In this document: one piece after another, positions 48,590-56,721 of the stretch
Numbering within the stretch: position 1 is the stretch's first letter
How the letters are laid out: each line of letters opens with the position of its first letter
Assembly: GCA_017550405.1 (NCBI GenBank)
Contig: JAFZPH010000024.1
Coordinates: forward strand, 1 to 64,000
DNA: 64,000 bases
From: Bacteroidales bacterium
Lineage (GTDB): Bacteria; Bacteroidota; Bacteroidia; Bacteroidales; P3
Direction: 5' to 3'
The notes under the pieces: generated by a model
What the model was told of the DNA's origin: nothing
The model's input: only the letters and a program-made list of their open reading frames with translations
Database searches by the model: none
Program-made: the position numbers and the translations under genes

Positions 48590-49693
48590 ATGAAAATGTC
48601 ACGTTTCTGCAGCATTGCATTGTTAGGCATAGCTTTGGTGGCCACCCCGGTCTACGCCCAGCGAGGTGGCGGCGGCGGCCGCAGCGGCGGCGGGAGCCAC
48701 AGCAGCAGTTCGAGCATGAGCCGTGGCGGCGGAGTGTCGAGCAGCCGTGGTTCGAGTTTCTCTAGCAGCTCCAGCTCGTCGAGGAGCAGTTTCAGTTCGT
48801 CAAGCCGCAGCTCAAGTCCTTCGAGCAGCCGCAGCAGCTACTCGGGCAGCAGCTCGCGCAGCGGCAGCACTTTCTCGGGCAGCAGCCTGCGCAGCAGTGT
48901 CAACAGCTCGAGAAGTTATTCGGGTACCAGCCGCAGCGATGTGTCAAGGAGTACATATTCCGGCAGCCGTTCGGGCGGATTCAGTTCTTCGCGTTCATCC
49001 GAGGGCGTTGGAACCCGTCAGGGAGGTCAGTTGCGCAGCCGCACAGGCAGTGTCCCTGGCCAGGTTCGCAGCCGTGCCGGTATGACCGAGGGTGTCCGTT
49101 CCTCGACAGGCCGTTCGGGAAGCATGGGCGAGGGTGCTGGCCGTGTCTCCGTGGGTGCAGGACGTCCCAGCGGTGTGGCACCGGAGCCTACTACAGGATA
49201 TGCCCGTCCCGGCCATCCCGGTCCTATGCCCCCGTCGCATCGTCCCATCCATCCGGCACCTTATTTCTGGCATCCCCATCACCATTGCCTGGTGCATTGC
49301 CACCGCCTGTATTGGGATCCTTTTATCCCGAGAGATTATTTCTGGCCTGGATTCTGGTTGTACTGCGACAGCTACTGGTATGACTACCATGTGACCGATG
49401 TGGTTGTGGTGAGAGAGTATGTGCGCGACACCTACAAGTTAGACCTCATCACCTATGCCTTCAGCGGCGATTATATGTACGCCTTGGTCAACGACCCCGA
49501 CGGCCACACCTATCTGCAGATTTACAACCGCGAGGATAAACTGCTGGCCGAGCAGCGCGTCAGCCGCAAATACTGCAAGATAGAGGTCGACCCCGAAAAC
49601 GGCGGTTGCTGGATTATGAAAAAGCGCGACAAAGATCCTCTGCTCTTCTTCTATACCGAAGACGGTCAGCTCCTCATCTACGAGGCCGACTAA
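48590..49693 (+). CDS. Secreted Ser/Gly/Arg-rich protein with a His/Trp/Tyr-rich middle
   Basis: The 367-residue protein has a signal peptide (CSIALLGIALVATPVYAQ), then about 180 residues of low complexity dominated by Ser, Gly and Arg (runs of SSSSR and SGSS). A Pro/His-rich hinge follows, and then a segment with HPAPYFWHPHHHCLVHCHRL and YWDPFIPRDYFWPGFWLY. The last ~100 residues look like a folded beta domain (YAFSGDYMYALVNDPDGHTY, EVDPENGGCWIMKKRDKD). I know no family for it. His and Cys clusters could bind metal; the Ser-rich part could be glycosylated. It has its own promoter and terminator. Confidence 0.75.
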   Translation: MKMSRFCSIALLGIALVATPVYAQRGGGGGRSGGGSHSSSSSMSRGGGVSSSRGSSFSSSSSSSRSSFSSSSRSSSPSSSRSSYSGSSSRSGSTFSGSSLRSSVNSSRSYSGTSRSDVSRSTYSGSRSGGFSSSRSSEGVGTRQGGQLRSRTGSVPGQVRSRAGMTEGVRSSTGRSGSMGEGAGRVSVGAGRPSGVAPEPTTGYARPGHPGPMPPSHRPIHPAPYFWHPHHHCLVHCHRLYWDPFIPRDYFWPGFWLYCDSYWYDYHVTDVVVVREYVRDTYKLDLITYAFSGDYMYALVNDPDGHTYLQIYNREDKLLAEQRVSRKYCKIEVDPENGGCWIMKKRDKDPLLFFYTEDGQLLIYEAD

Positions 49694-49743
49694 GAGGATG
49701 CGGGTAACACCCGCCGTCAGAAGAATAAAGTTATCTTATCGTG

Positions 49744-49771
49744 GCAGGGAAATCCGAGAGGGTTTCCCTGC
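49744..49771 (+). terminator. Terminator of the Ser-rich protein gene
   Basis: GCAGGGAAA pairs perfectly with TTTCCCTGC around a 10-base loop. A second TTTCCCTGCC lies about 25 bases further on. Confidence 0.7.
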
Positions 49772-49819
49772 TTGATGTTTGTCAGTGGGATGATGGATTT
49801 TCCCTGCCGTGAAAAAAAA

Positions 49820-49853
49820 GTTTTCGCCAATTGAAAAAAAAGGTGTATCTTTG
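49820..49853 (+). promoter_or_regulatory. tnaA promoter
   Basis: TATCTTTG at 49846-49853 with TTTTCG 19 bases upstream. The transcript would have a leader of about 190 nt. Confidence 0.6.
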
Positions 49854-49902
49854 CAAATCCAAAATGAACAATTGCAGTCAACATATCAACGTCAGAATTT
49901 GT

Positions 49903-49997
49903 TTCTTAAATATTAAGAAGAGAGACGTGTACGACTGTTGTAGCCATAGGTAGAGCGTGCTCCCTGTGGCCTGTTGCCCGTCTGTCCAGAGGACGGG
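49903..49997 (+). other. Structured leader upstream of tnaA
   Basis: Three hairpins follow each other in the leader: TTCTTA/TAAGAA (49903-49919); GCCATAGG/CCTGTGGC with an inner GAG/CTC (49943-49970); CCCGTC/GACGGG (49977-49997). No short Trp-containing leader ORF was recognised, so control like E. coli TnaC is not evident. Confidence 0.5.
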
Positions 49998-50045
49998 GTG
50001 CAATTTTGGAAATCATTTATTTTAATAACTTAAAAACATAATATT

Positions 50046-51422
50046 ATGGAATTACCATTTGCTGAAGCGTGGAAAATCAAGATGGTAGAACCCATTAAGA
50101 AATCCACCCGCGAACAACGCGAAAAATGGCTCAACGAAGCACACCAGAACGTGTTTATGCTGAAGAGCGACTACGTCTACATCGACCTTCTGACCGACTC
50201 CGGCACTGGCGCCATGAGCGACCGCCAGTGGGCAGCCATGATGATGGGCGACGAGAGCTACGGCGGTGCCCGCAGCTTCTATCACATGAAGGACACCATC
50301 ACCGAGCTGACTGGTTTTGACTATGTCATCCCCACCCACCAGGGCCGTGCAGCCGAGAACGTGCTGTTCAGCTATCTCGTGAAACCCGGCATGATTGTGC
50401 CCGGCAACGCCCACTTCGATACTACCAAGGGTCATATCGAGAGCCGCAAGGCCTTCGCTATCGACGTCACTGTCCGCGAGGCTTACGACACCCAGCTTGA
50501 AGTCCCCTTCAAAGGCAATGTCGACCTGGAGAAACTGGAGAAGATTCTGCAGGAGAACAAGGGCAACGTACCTTTCATGGTGCTTACCGTTACCAACAAC
50601 ACCGTGGGTGGCCAGCCCGTCAGCATGAAGAACATCCGTGAGACCTGCGAACTCTGCCACAAATACGGTGTGCCCGTCAACGTCGACAGCGCCCGTTTCA
50701 TCGAGAACGCCTACTTCATCAAGACCCGCGAGGAAGGCTATGCCGACAAGACCCTGCGCGAGATCTGCAAGGAGATGTTCTCCTACGCCGACAGCATGAC
50801 CATGAGCGCCAAGAAGGACGGCCTCGTGAACATGGGCGGTTTCATCGCTACCAATAAGAAAGAGTGGTACGAAGGAGCCAAGATGTTCTGCATCCCCTTC
50901 GAAGGCTTCCTCACATACGGTGGTATGAACGGCCGCGATATGGACGCTCTCGCCGTTGGTCTGAAAGAGAACATCGAGTTCGAGATGGTCGAGACCCGCA
51001 TCAAGCAGGTCCACTACCTCGCTGCCAAACTTGACGAGTATGGCATCCCCTATCAGCGTCCCGCCGGTGGTCACGCCATCTTCGTCGATGCCGACAAGGT
51101 GCTCACCAACATTCCCAAAGAGGAATTCCCCGCCCAGACCCTCACCTGCGAGCTCTATCTTGAGGCCGGTATCCGCGCCTGCGAGATTGGCTACGTCTTG
51201 GCCGACCGCGACCCCGTGACCCGCGAGAACCGCTTCGGTGGCAACGACTTCGTCCGCCTCTGCATCCCGCGCCGCGTTTACACCAACAACCACATGGACG
51301 TCATCGCCGCTGCCCTGAAGAACGTCTACGACCGCCGCAACGAAATCAAACGCGGTCTTGAGATTACCTGGGAAGCCGAACTGATGCGCCACTTCACCTG
51401 CCAGTTCAAGCGCCTCGGCTAA
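50046..51422 (+). CDS. tnaA: Tryptophanase
   Basis: The 458-residue PLP enzyme breaks L-tryptophan into indole, pyruvate and ammonia. The PLP lysine is Lys257 in MTMSAKKDGLVNMGG. THQGRAAENVLF binds cofactor phosphate. Tyrosine phenol-lyase is very similar in sequence and length, so two diagnostic positions were checked: tyrosine phenol-lyase has Thr near 124 and Arg381, while this protein has Asp125 (HFDTTKGH) and Ile381 (ACEIGY), as in tryptophanase. Indole output would affect host and community signalling. It stands alone behind a long structured leader and ends at a strong hairpin. No Trp permease is adjacent. Confidence 0.9.
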   Translation: MELPFAEAWKIKMVEPIKKSTREQREKWLNEAHQNVFMLKSDYVYIDLLTDSGTGAMSDRQWAAMMMGDESYGGARSFYHMKDTITELTGFDYVIPTHQGRAAENVLFSYLVKPGMIVPGNAHFDTTKGHIESRKAFAIDVTVREAYDTQLEVPFKGNVDLEKLEKILQENKGNVPFMVLTVTNNTVGGQPVSMKNIRETCELCHKYGVPVNVDSARFIENAYFIKTREEGYADKTLREICKEMFSYADSMTMSAKKDGLVNMGGFIATNKKEWYEGAKMFCIPFEGFLTYGGMNGRDMDALAVGLKENIEFEMVETRIKQVHYLAAKLDEYGIPYQRPAGGHAIFVDADKVLTNIPKEEFPAQTLTCELYLEAGIRACEIGYVLADRDPVTRENRFGGNDFVRLCIPRRVYTNNHMDVIAAALKNVYDRRNEIKRGLEITWEAELMRHFTCQFKRLG

Positions 51423-51445
51423 GAACACTTCTAATCCGAAACACC

Positions 51446-51480
51446 AAGGAGTTGGGCGACACCACGTCACCCAACTCCTT
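51446..51480 (+). terminator. tnaA terminator
   Basis: AAGGAGTTGGGCGAC pairs with GTCACCCAACTCCTT (one mismatch) around ACCAC, followed by TTTCTT. Confidence 0.85.
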
Positions 51481-51923
51481 TTTCTTCCTCTGCCACAGAT
51501 AGTAATCCGTTGCTTCACCAACGATTCTTATTTTTTCAACCATTAAAACCAAATCGGTCATTCGGAAACCGAAAACTCCGTAGTAATTGCCGAATCGTGC
51601 AACGCACAGGGATTAGCCCTGCCCCATATCCTTGTTCTGCCTACCAGCCCTGCGCCGTGGAGCGGCAACGATTTCCCCTCGCTACGGAGAGGGGCCGTTC
51701 AATCCTGCATTGTTATAGTATCGTTAAAGCATCGTTACTCGAAATGGTAACGGAAAACAAGCCGGGAAGCAGGCAACATCGAGCCGAGATTGAACGACCC
51801 AAGTGGGGTTATCAACATGTTGCTTGTCAGACGGATTAGTGTTGCCATGTGCAGTCAAACTACCTGTGCTGGGGTACTTGTGGTGGGCGCTATATAATTC
51901 TGACATTAAGGTTATGCCACCTG
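51481..51923. other. Intergenic region rich in inverted repeats
   Basis: No gene is convincing. Several hairpins are visible: CAGGG/CCCTG near 51610, CCCCTC/GAGGGG near 51680, and CGTTAC/GTAACG near 51735 inside a 9-bp pair CGTTCAATC/GATTGAACG spanning about 51695-51808. CCAAATCGGTCATTCGG (51549-51565) resembles the rnc hairpin at 28416-28434. Confidence 0.5.
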
Positions 51924-52697
51924 TTACATCACATTGCTGCTCATCACGGTGGCAAGGGCTTCGCTGATACTCTCCACACCGAGCTTGCGGAAGAGTTTCT
52001 TGCGGTGGTATTTCATCGTGTCGGCTGTGCGGAAAAGGCGGGAGGCAATCTCCTCGGTGGTGTAGCCCTGCGCCGACATCATCAGCAATTGCTGTTCTGT
52101 TTCGGTAAGGACGATGGGTGTGCTGTCGTGCCATTTCCCATCAACCAATGAGTACTCTCGCACATCGCGGTTGCCCACGATGCCATTTCCACTTTCCGTC
52201 ACGCGCCACATCCTCACATTGCCGAAATGCTTGCGAGGCGAAAGCGAGAAGGAGGCGAGGGCAAGCCACAGCTGTCCCTTAGAATTGAGCGCCAGCGGCG
52301 TAAGGCGGTGGTTGACCATACGGCTGCGGCCATTTTGGATAAAGTGGAAGTCGTAACTGATGACAAACTCCATCTTGTTTGCCAAGTCTATCCGCGAGAA
52401 CTCCTCAAAACCCGCATGGTTGATTTCGAGCAGCATAGCATGTTCCTCCTTTGGCACATAGTCGATGTAGAGTGAATAACCCATATCCTTCAGCCCCACA
52501 GGAGCGAGCATCGGGTTCTCCGATGAGTAAAGAAAGTTGCGCTTGTGGTAGTCAATAATGTAGATGCTGTTGGTGGTTGTCCGTGCGGCGGCGGCCACGG
52601 CCTCAATCTTGGGCTGCACACGCTCGTAATCCTCCTCGGTGATGCCGTCCACACGGTTTTTGTCAATAAAGAAGTCGTTGATTTGCGTCATGTTCAT
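51924..52697 (-). CDS. LuxR-type transcription regulator
   Basis: The 257-residue protein has an N-terminal sensor-like region of about 190 residues (possible PAS-type fold, with YIIDYHKRNFLYSSENPM and FVISYDFHFIQNGRS). The C-terminal LuxR/GerE helix-turn-helix is VLTETEQQLLMMSAQGYTTE with EEIASRLFRTADTMKYHRKK and LFRKLGV. It is the third gene of an operon: antitoxin, RelE-type toxin, then this regulator, whose ATG overlaps the toxin stop by four bases. The divergent neighbour is a PF14905-type receptor. It may regulate that receptor, its own operon, or both. Confidence 0.85.
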   Translation of the reverse strand: MNMTQINDFFIDKNRVDGITEEDYERVQPKIEAVAAAARTTTNSIYIIDYHKRNFLYSSENPMLAPVGLKDMGYSLYIDYVPKEEHAMLLEINHAGFEEFSRIDLANKMEFVISYDFHFIQNGRSRMVNHRLTPLALNSKGQLWLALASFSLSPRKHFGNVRMWRVTESGNGIVGNRDVREYSLVDGKWHDSTPIVLTETEQQLLMMSAQGYTTEEIASRLFRTADTMKYHRKKLFRKLGVESISEALATVMSSNVM

Positions 52698-53032
52698 TCA
52701 AGGCCACGAATAATTTGGTCAACATAACGGTCGGAAACCGACGCATACTCGGCTTTGTCATACATGGTGACAAGGTAAACTTGAATAGAATCCGCTGTTT
52801 TCACCACATGGTAGGTGATGACGCGATAGCCGCTGCTCTTGCCTTTGTGTTTGGCGGCAATTTTCAGTCTAATCTTATGTTTGCCACCGCCTAAGTCGGT
52901 ACCCATGCAAGGGTCATTAAGCAAAAGGCGTTGCAGCTCTGCCAAATCGTCAAGCAGTGTCTTGTGTTTTTTTAACAGACGTCTGGCCTGGCGGCGAAAC
53001 TCATCAGAAGGAATAATTTCGACCTTCGGCAT
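52694..53032 (-). CDS. RelE/ParE-superfamily toxin
   Basis: The 112-residue basic protein starts PKVEIIPSDEFRRQARRLLK and has the core KHKIRLKIAAKHKGKSSGYR with VITYHVVKT and VYLVTMYDKAEYASV. The K-IRLK and GK-S-GYR-VI elements are typical of RelE-type mRNA interferases that cut mRNA at the ribosome. It follows the antitoxin gene by three bases and overlaps the LuxR gene by four, so it is produced with both. Inhibition of growth is inferred from family only. Confidence 0.85.
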   Translation of the reverse strand: MPKVEIIPSDEFRRQARRLLKKHKTLLDDLAELQRLLLNDPCMGTDLGGGKHKIRLKIAAKHKGKSSGYRVITYHVVKTADSIQVYLVTMYDKAEYASVSDRYVDQIIRGLE

Positions 53033-53035
53033 GGT

Positions 53036-53299
53036 TCAAGCCTTTTTCAACTCGTCAATCAAATCTTGAAGTGTGCCTTTCGCGCTGTCGTCAGCCTCCA
53101 TGGTTTTCACCTGCTGCCAGCCACGCTCAATACTTGCTTTCAGCACCAGTTGTTCGGCCAATTCTATATCTTCGGACAATAGTCTTTCGGTCAAAGCACG
53201 GCGGGTGCTTTTGGGTTGTCCGGCAATCAGCGACCAAAGTGCATCAGCGACGGAAACCTTGCCGGAATTGCCAATATTCGGAGATACTACAGTTTCCAT
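53036..53299 (-). CDS. Antitoxin of the RelE-type pair
   Basis: The 87-residue protein is acidic in its second half and helical (VSVADALWSLIAGQPKSTRR, LTERLLSEDIELAEQLV). It fits a type II antitoxin by its size, position (first gene, three bases before the toxin) and length, but no DNA-binding motif is certain. A TATCTTTG promoter lies 32 bases upstream, and a 10-bp inverted repeat AACCCCTACC lies in the divergent region and may be the operator. Confidence 0.7.
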   Translation of the reverse strand: METVVSPNIGNSGKVSVADALWSLIAGQPKSTRRALTERLLSEDIELAEQLVLKASIERGWQQVKTMEADDSAKGTLQDLIDELKKA

Positions 53300-53330
53300 G
53301 ATTATGTTATTTTTTCTGTTTCAGAAACGT

Positions 53331-53338
53331 CAAAGATA
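53331..53338 (-). promoter_or_regulatory. Promoter of the antitoxin-toxin-LuxR operon
   Basis: TATCTTTG on the minus strand, 32 bases before the antitoxin ATG. Confidence 0.6.
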
Positions 53339-53377
53339 GCAAATTATTGTGTTGTGGAACACATTTATTCTGCTATA

Positions 53378-53441
53378 AACCCCTACCCTTTCGGGTAGTT
53401 TTTCATCAGGCATATTCTTTTCACCCCTTCTGGTAGGGGTT
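53378..53441. promoter_or_regulatory. Operator-like inverted repeat in the divergent region
   Basis: AACCCCTACC (53378-53387) and GGTAGGGGTT (53432-53441) are perfect inverted repeats 44 bases apart. The first arm also starts a hairpin CTACCC-TTTC-GGGTAG. The second arm sits at the -33 position of the receptor promoter. Confidence 0.6.
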
Positions 53442-53458
53442 GATTGTGAATATGTTAG

Positions 53459-53466
53459 TACTTTTG
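53459..53466 (+). promoter_or_regulatory. Promoter of the second receptor gene
   Basis: TACTTTTG, 89 bases before the ATG, with TTG near -33 overlapping the operator-like arm. Confidence 0.55.
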
Positions 53467-53529
53467 CAACGCCAATTCGGAAATAATGCCTTCCTGTAAG
53501 GCTGTAGTATTTTGCCGACTTAGGCGTTG
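53467..53529 (+). other. Structured leader of the second receptor gene
   Basis: CAACGCC...CGG at the transcript start pairs with CCG...GGCGTTG 50 bases later, closing an inner GCCTT-CCTGT-AAGGC hairpin (53488-53502). It begins within a few bases of the expected transcription start. Confidence 0.5.
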
Positions 53530-53555
53530 TATAATAAATCAAAACGAGATATACT

Positions 53556-55955
53556 ATGACGAAAAAAACGATTCTGATGACTATGCTGATGGCATGTGCC
53601 ATCGGTGGGGCAAGAGCCCAACTACTGACTACTAAAGGGACACTGCAAGATGCCACTTCGGGCGAGGCACTGCCCTTCACCAACTGTGTGCTGCTGCGAC
53701 AACAGGACAGCACCTTTGTTCAAGGAACCACTACCGATGCCTCGGGTCTATTCCGTTTCAGTCCTGTGGACAAGGGCAGTTATCTGCTGCGTATCTCTGC
53801 CATCGGCTATGAACCCTATTGGCAGCAAATCAGTCTGCCACCCGACACGGCATTGGGCATAATCAGCCTATTCCATAGTGCCACTAACTTGCAGGCAGTA
53901 AGCGTCACCGCCCAGCGTCCGCTTTACAGCGCCGACGGCGAAAAGACGTTCTACCATGTGGAAGATGACCCCAGCGTGCAGGCCGGCACCGCCAGCGACG
54001 CCCTCCAGAATGCTCCGGGCGTAGAGGTGGATGCCGAGGGCAACATCACCTACCGCGGCAAGACTGCCGTGGAGGTTTGGATCAACAACCGCCCTTCGAA
54101 TATGGACAGCGAGGCTCTGAAGCAGTACATCAAGACACTGCCAGCCTCCAGCATCAAGCGCATCGAGGTGCTGAGCAACCCCTCGGCACGCTACGGCACC
54201 AGCGGCAGCATCATCAATATTGTCACCGAGGGCCGCAATCCCCTTAACCAGCTGCTGTCCGTCGGCTTCAAAGCCAGTACCGGTCCCCGTTTCTCGCCGT
54301 GGGTGAGTTATGTCTATAACAACGACAAGCTGAGCCTCAACCTCTACGGCAGCGCCTATTTCAACGACTTCAAGGTTGCTACGCAGATGCACTCGCGACT
54401 GCTGACTGAAGACAGCCTGCTCTCCGCAACACAAGATTACACCGGCAACGAGTTGCAGCGGTCGAGAAACTATAACATCGGCGGCAAACTTGATTACCAC
54501 TTCGACGACCGCAACACCTTCTCTGCTTGGGCGTGGTTCTATCCCTCGTTCTTCAATATGGATGTGGACTTTGACGTGAGCCAAATAGAGTACATAAGCC
54601 ATCCCGGCGACTACAGCTACCGCTCCAATGTGGAAGCGCATCAGCATTACATCAGCGGCAACGTGGGTGCATACTATCAACATAAGTTCGACACCACAGG
54701 GCGCGAGATTGAGTTCAACTGGAACGGTGGCCTGACCAGCGGGCTCAACGACCGCATCCGGCAACGTCAATATGTCAACTTCCCAGCATTGGACTTCACT
54801 CGTCATAGCAATCTTGACCAGTGGGGAGGTAGAAACGACCTTTACGTCGACTACACTCACCCCTATAGCAAGAACGGCAAGATTGAGGCTGGAGCGGAAT
54901 TTCATTATAAGCCGCAGAACAGAACCCATCACCTCGACACGCTTGCTAATGGCATCTACCAGCGCGATTCCCTGCGCAGCTACATCTTTAACGATCGCGA
55001 GACCGACCTGACTTTCTACCTCACCGTGCAGCAGAAGATAGGCCGGCTGACTCTCAAAGGTGGCTTGCGTGGCGAGAACCAGTGGCTGCAACGCAAGCAC
55101 AACATCGCGTCGTGCGACTTCGACAAGTACTATTTCGGACTTGTCCCCTCCATCCACGCCACCTATGCCACCGAGAAGAACCACAACTTCACCCTGAGCT
55201 ACACACGCCGTTTCGACACACCTGACATTGCCAAACTCAGCCCATTCATCATCTACGCCGACGACAGCTATACCGTCGGCAACCCCGACCTGTGTTTAGA
55301 CTACACCCATAAAGCCGAGGCGGGTTGGACGCACTACACCGACTGGGGTTCCATCGGGGTTGAAGGCTACCTTAACCTTAGCACTGGCAATATCGACAAC
55401 GTCAGCGATGTGTCCTATAGTCCTTTCTTCGGACGAGTTGTGCAGATGGACACCGCCGTCAATGCAGGCAACGTGCGCATGAGCGGTGCCGAAATGAACC
55501 TCACTTGGCGACCGCGCAAGTTTATGAACATCCGGCTCTATGTCAACGGCGGAGAGGTCTGGTACCGTATGCAGGTGCGTCCCGGCAAGTGGGTGGAGGA
55601 CGAAGTTTGGAGCTACATTGTGCGTCTCAATATGAATGCAAAAGTGTGGGGCAAAGTGGATGTGTTCGTTAACGGCAAGTTCTTCGGTCAGCAGATAGAA
55701 TTGTTGAGTCGTAATGAACCGTACTTCAATGTCGACTTCGGCCTCAGCACCGACCTCTTCGACCGCCACCTCTCGCTCTACTTCAAGGTCAACGACCTCT
55801 TCCAGTCCTCCAACACGCACACCGTCTCCACCAACCCCTACTACGCCGAAGACTACCGCTGGAGCTACAACAGCCGTTTCGTCAGCCTCGGCCTCACCTG
55901 GCGTATCGGCAAGATGGACCTCGAAAGCAAAGGCCGCCAAGGTGCCGCCTACTAA
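53556..55955 (+). CDS. Outer-membrane receptor, second paralogue
   Basis: The 799-residue protein has a signal peptide (LMACAIGGARAQ), a CarboxypepD_reg-like domain (LLRISAIGYEPYWQQISLPP), a plug-like domain with DALQNAPGVEVDAEGNITYR, and a PF14905-type barrel (YFNDFKVATQMHSRLLTEDS, FTLSYTRRFDTPDIAKLSPF) ending in SLGLTWRIGKMDLESKG. The N-terminal half is strikingly like the receptor at 14898-17321; the barrels differ more, as expected if the ligand differs. No SusD-like partner is adjacent. It is divergent from the toxin-LuxR operon and likely regulated from the shared region. Confidence 0.9.
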   Translation: MTKKTILMTMLMACAIGGARAQLLTTKGTLQDATSGEALPFTNCVLLRQQDSTFVQGTTTDASGLFRFSPVDKGSYLLRISAIGYEPYWQQISLPPDTALGIISLFHSATNLQAVSVTAQRPLYSADGEKTFYHVEDDPSVQAGTASDALQNAPGVEVDAEGNITYRGKTAVEVWINNRPSNMDSEALKQYIKTLPASSIKRIEVLSNPSARYGTSGSIINIVTEGRNPLNQLLSVGFKASTGPRFSPWVSYVYNNDKLSLNLYGSAYFNDFKVATQMHSRLLTEDSLLSATQDYTGNELQRSRNYNIGGKLDYHFDDRNTFSAWAWFYPSFFNMDVDFDVSQIEYISHPGDYSYRSNVEAHQHYISGNVGAYYQHKFDTTGREIEFNWNGGLTSGLNDRIRQRQYVNFPALDFTRHSNLDQWGGRNDLYVDYTHPYSKNGKIEAGAEFHYKPQNRTHHLDTLANGIYQRDSLRSYIFNDRETDLTFYLTVQQKIGRLTLKGGLRGENQWLQRKHNIASCDFDKYYFGLVPSIHATYATEKNHNFTLSYTRRFDTPDIAKLSPFIIYADDSYTVGNPDLCLDYTHKAEAGWTHYTDWGSIGVEGYLNLSTGNIDNVSDVSYSPFFGRVVQMDTAVNAGNVRMSGAEMNLTWRPRKFMNIRLYVNGGEVWYRMQVRPGKWVEDEVWSYIVRLNMNAKVWGKVDVFVNGKFFGQQIELLSRNEPYFNVDFGLSTDLFDRHLSLYFKVNDLFQSSNTHTVSTNPYYAEDYRWSYNSRFVSLGLTWRIGKMDLESKGRQGAAY

Positions 55956-56054
55956 TATGTTTTTTTCTTGTTGAGAACACCTCCATACAGCCATTGGCAG
56001 TGTGGAGGTTCTTTGTGCCTGCGATACGATTCGCACCGTAAGCGAAAAAAGGTG

Positions 56055-56062
56055 TATCTTTG
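56055..56062 (+). promoter_or_regulatory. Promoter of the 200-residue lipoprotein gene
   Basis: GTATCTTTGCA, 25 bases before the ATG. Confidence 0.6.
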
Positions 56063-56087
56063 CAGCGTCATTCAATAAAACAGCAAG

Positions 56088-56690
56088 ATGAAAAACAGAG
56101 TCATTCTTATTACGTTAGCCTCACTTATGGCATTGACAGGCTGCAAGCAGAAACCCGTGGAAGACCAGTCTGCCTCGTTCGACTGGGACAATAACGACAA
56201 GCTTGAATACACCATCGACTACACCGTTCTCTTCACCGCCGACCACGACAGCACGATACAGGTGGCAGCGACTGGCAATTACGGCACCGTGAAGGTGGTC
56301 CAAGTAGAATCAGAGAACCTCCTCGATGCCGACGGAAAGCTAGTAAAGAACACCTTTATCAAACTTGAGGACTCCGTCCCTATGGGCAAGAGCATCACCT
56401 TGCAGCGTGGCGGCCTGACATACGGAGGAGGAAAGCCGGTATTTATGCATGTGCAGACCGTCGGCAGTGACGATATGGTCGAGATACGAATCCCTGGTAC
56501 CGACGACTACACGCTGTATTCCATCCGCGACAATATGCTCTTTGGACCCGGCGACGAGCAGCGTTTCACTATTGGCGAAGGACAGCGCTTCTCAATAGTT
56601 TTACCCGTCATGACTGAACTCGAATACCCCAAGGAGAAAGAGAACCACCGCATCCGGATTGGCTTTACTATTGCCGCAATAAAAGAATAG
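56088..56690 (+). CDS. Hypothetical lipoprotein, 200 residues
   Basis: A lipoprotein signal (LASLMALTGCKQKP, lipobox LTGC) leads to a ~180-residue beta-rich domain with LEYTIDYTVLFTADHDSTIQ, SITLQRGGLTYGGGKPVFM and RIRIGFTIAAIKE. I do not recognise a family. It has its own promoter and is followed 31 bases later by ogt, so the two may be one transcript. It is probably a periplasm- or surface-facing protein of unknown role. Confidence 0.75.
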   Translation: MKNRVILITLASLMALTGCKQKPVEDQSASFDWDNNDKLEYTIDYTVLFTADHDSTIQVAATGNYGTVKVVQVESENLLDADGKLVKNTFIKLEDSVPMGKSITLQRGGLTYGGGKPVFMHVQTVGSDDMVEIRIPGTDDYTLYSIRDNMLFGPGDEQRFTIGEGQRFSIVLPVMTELEYPKEKENHRIRIGFTIAAIKE

Positions 56691-56721
56691 TTTCACAGGC
56701 TGAACGGCACTACGAAGCATC

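Noticed and set aside
48660..49000. DNA repeat array or CRISPR in the Ser-rich gene
   Set aside because: The repetition is codon-level Ser/Gly/Arg bias inside a clean reading frame with signal peptide.
50046..51422. Tyrosine phenol-lyase instead of tryptophanase
   Set aside because: Length fits, but the positions diagnostic for phenol-lyase (Thr near 124, Arg381) are Asp125 and Ile381, as in tryptophanase.
50052..51521. 489-codon open frame opposite tnaA
   Set aside because: Antisense shadow; tnaA has all PLP-enzyme motifs and a proper promoter and terminator.
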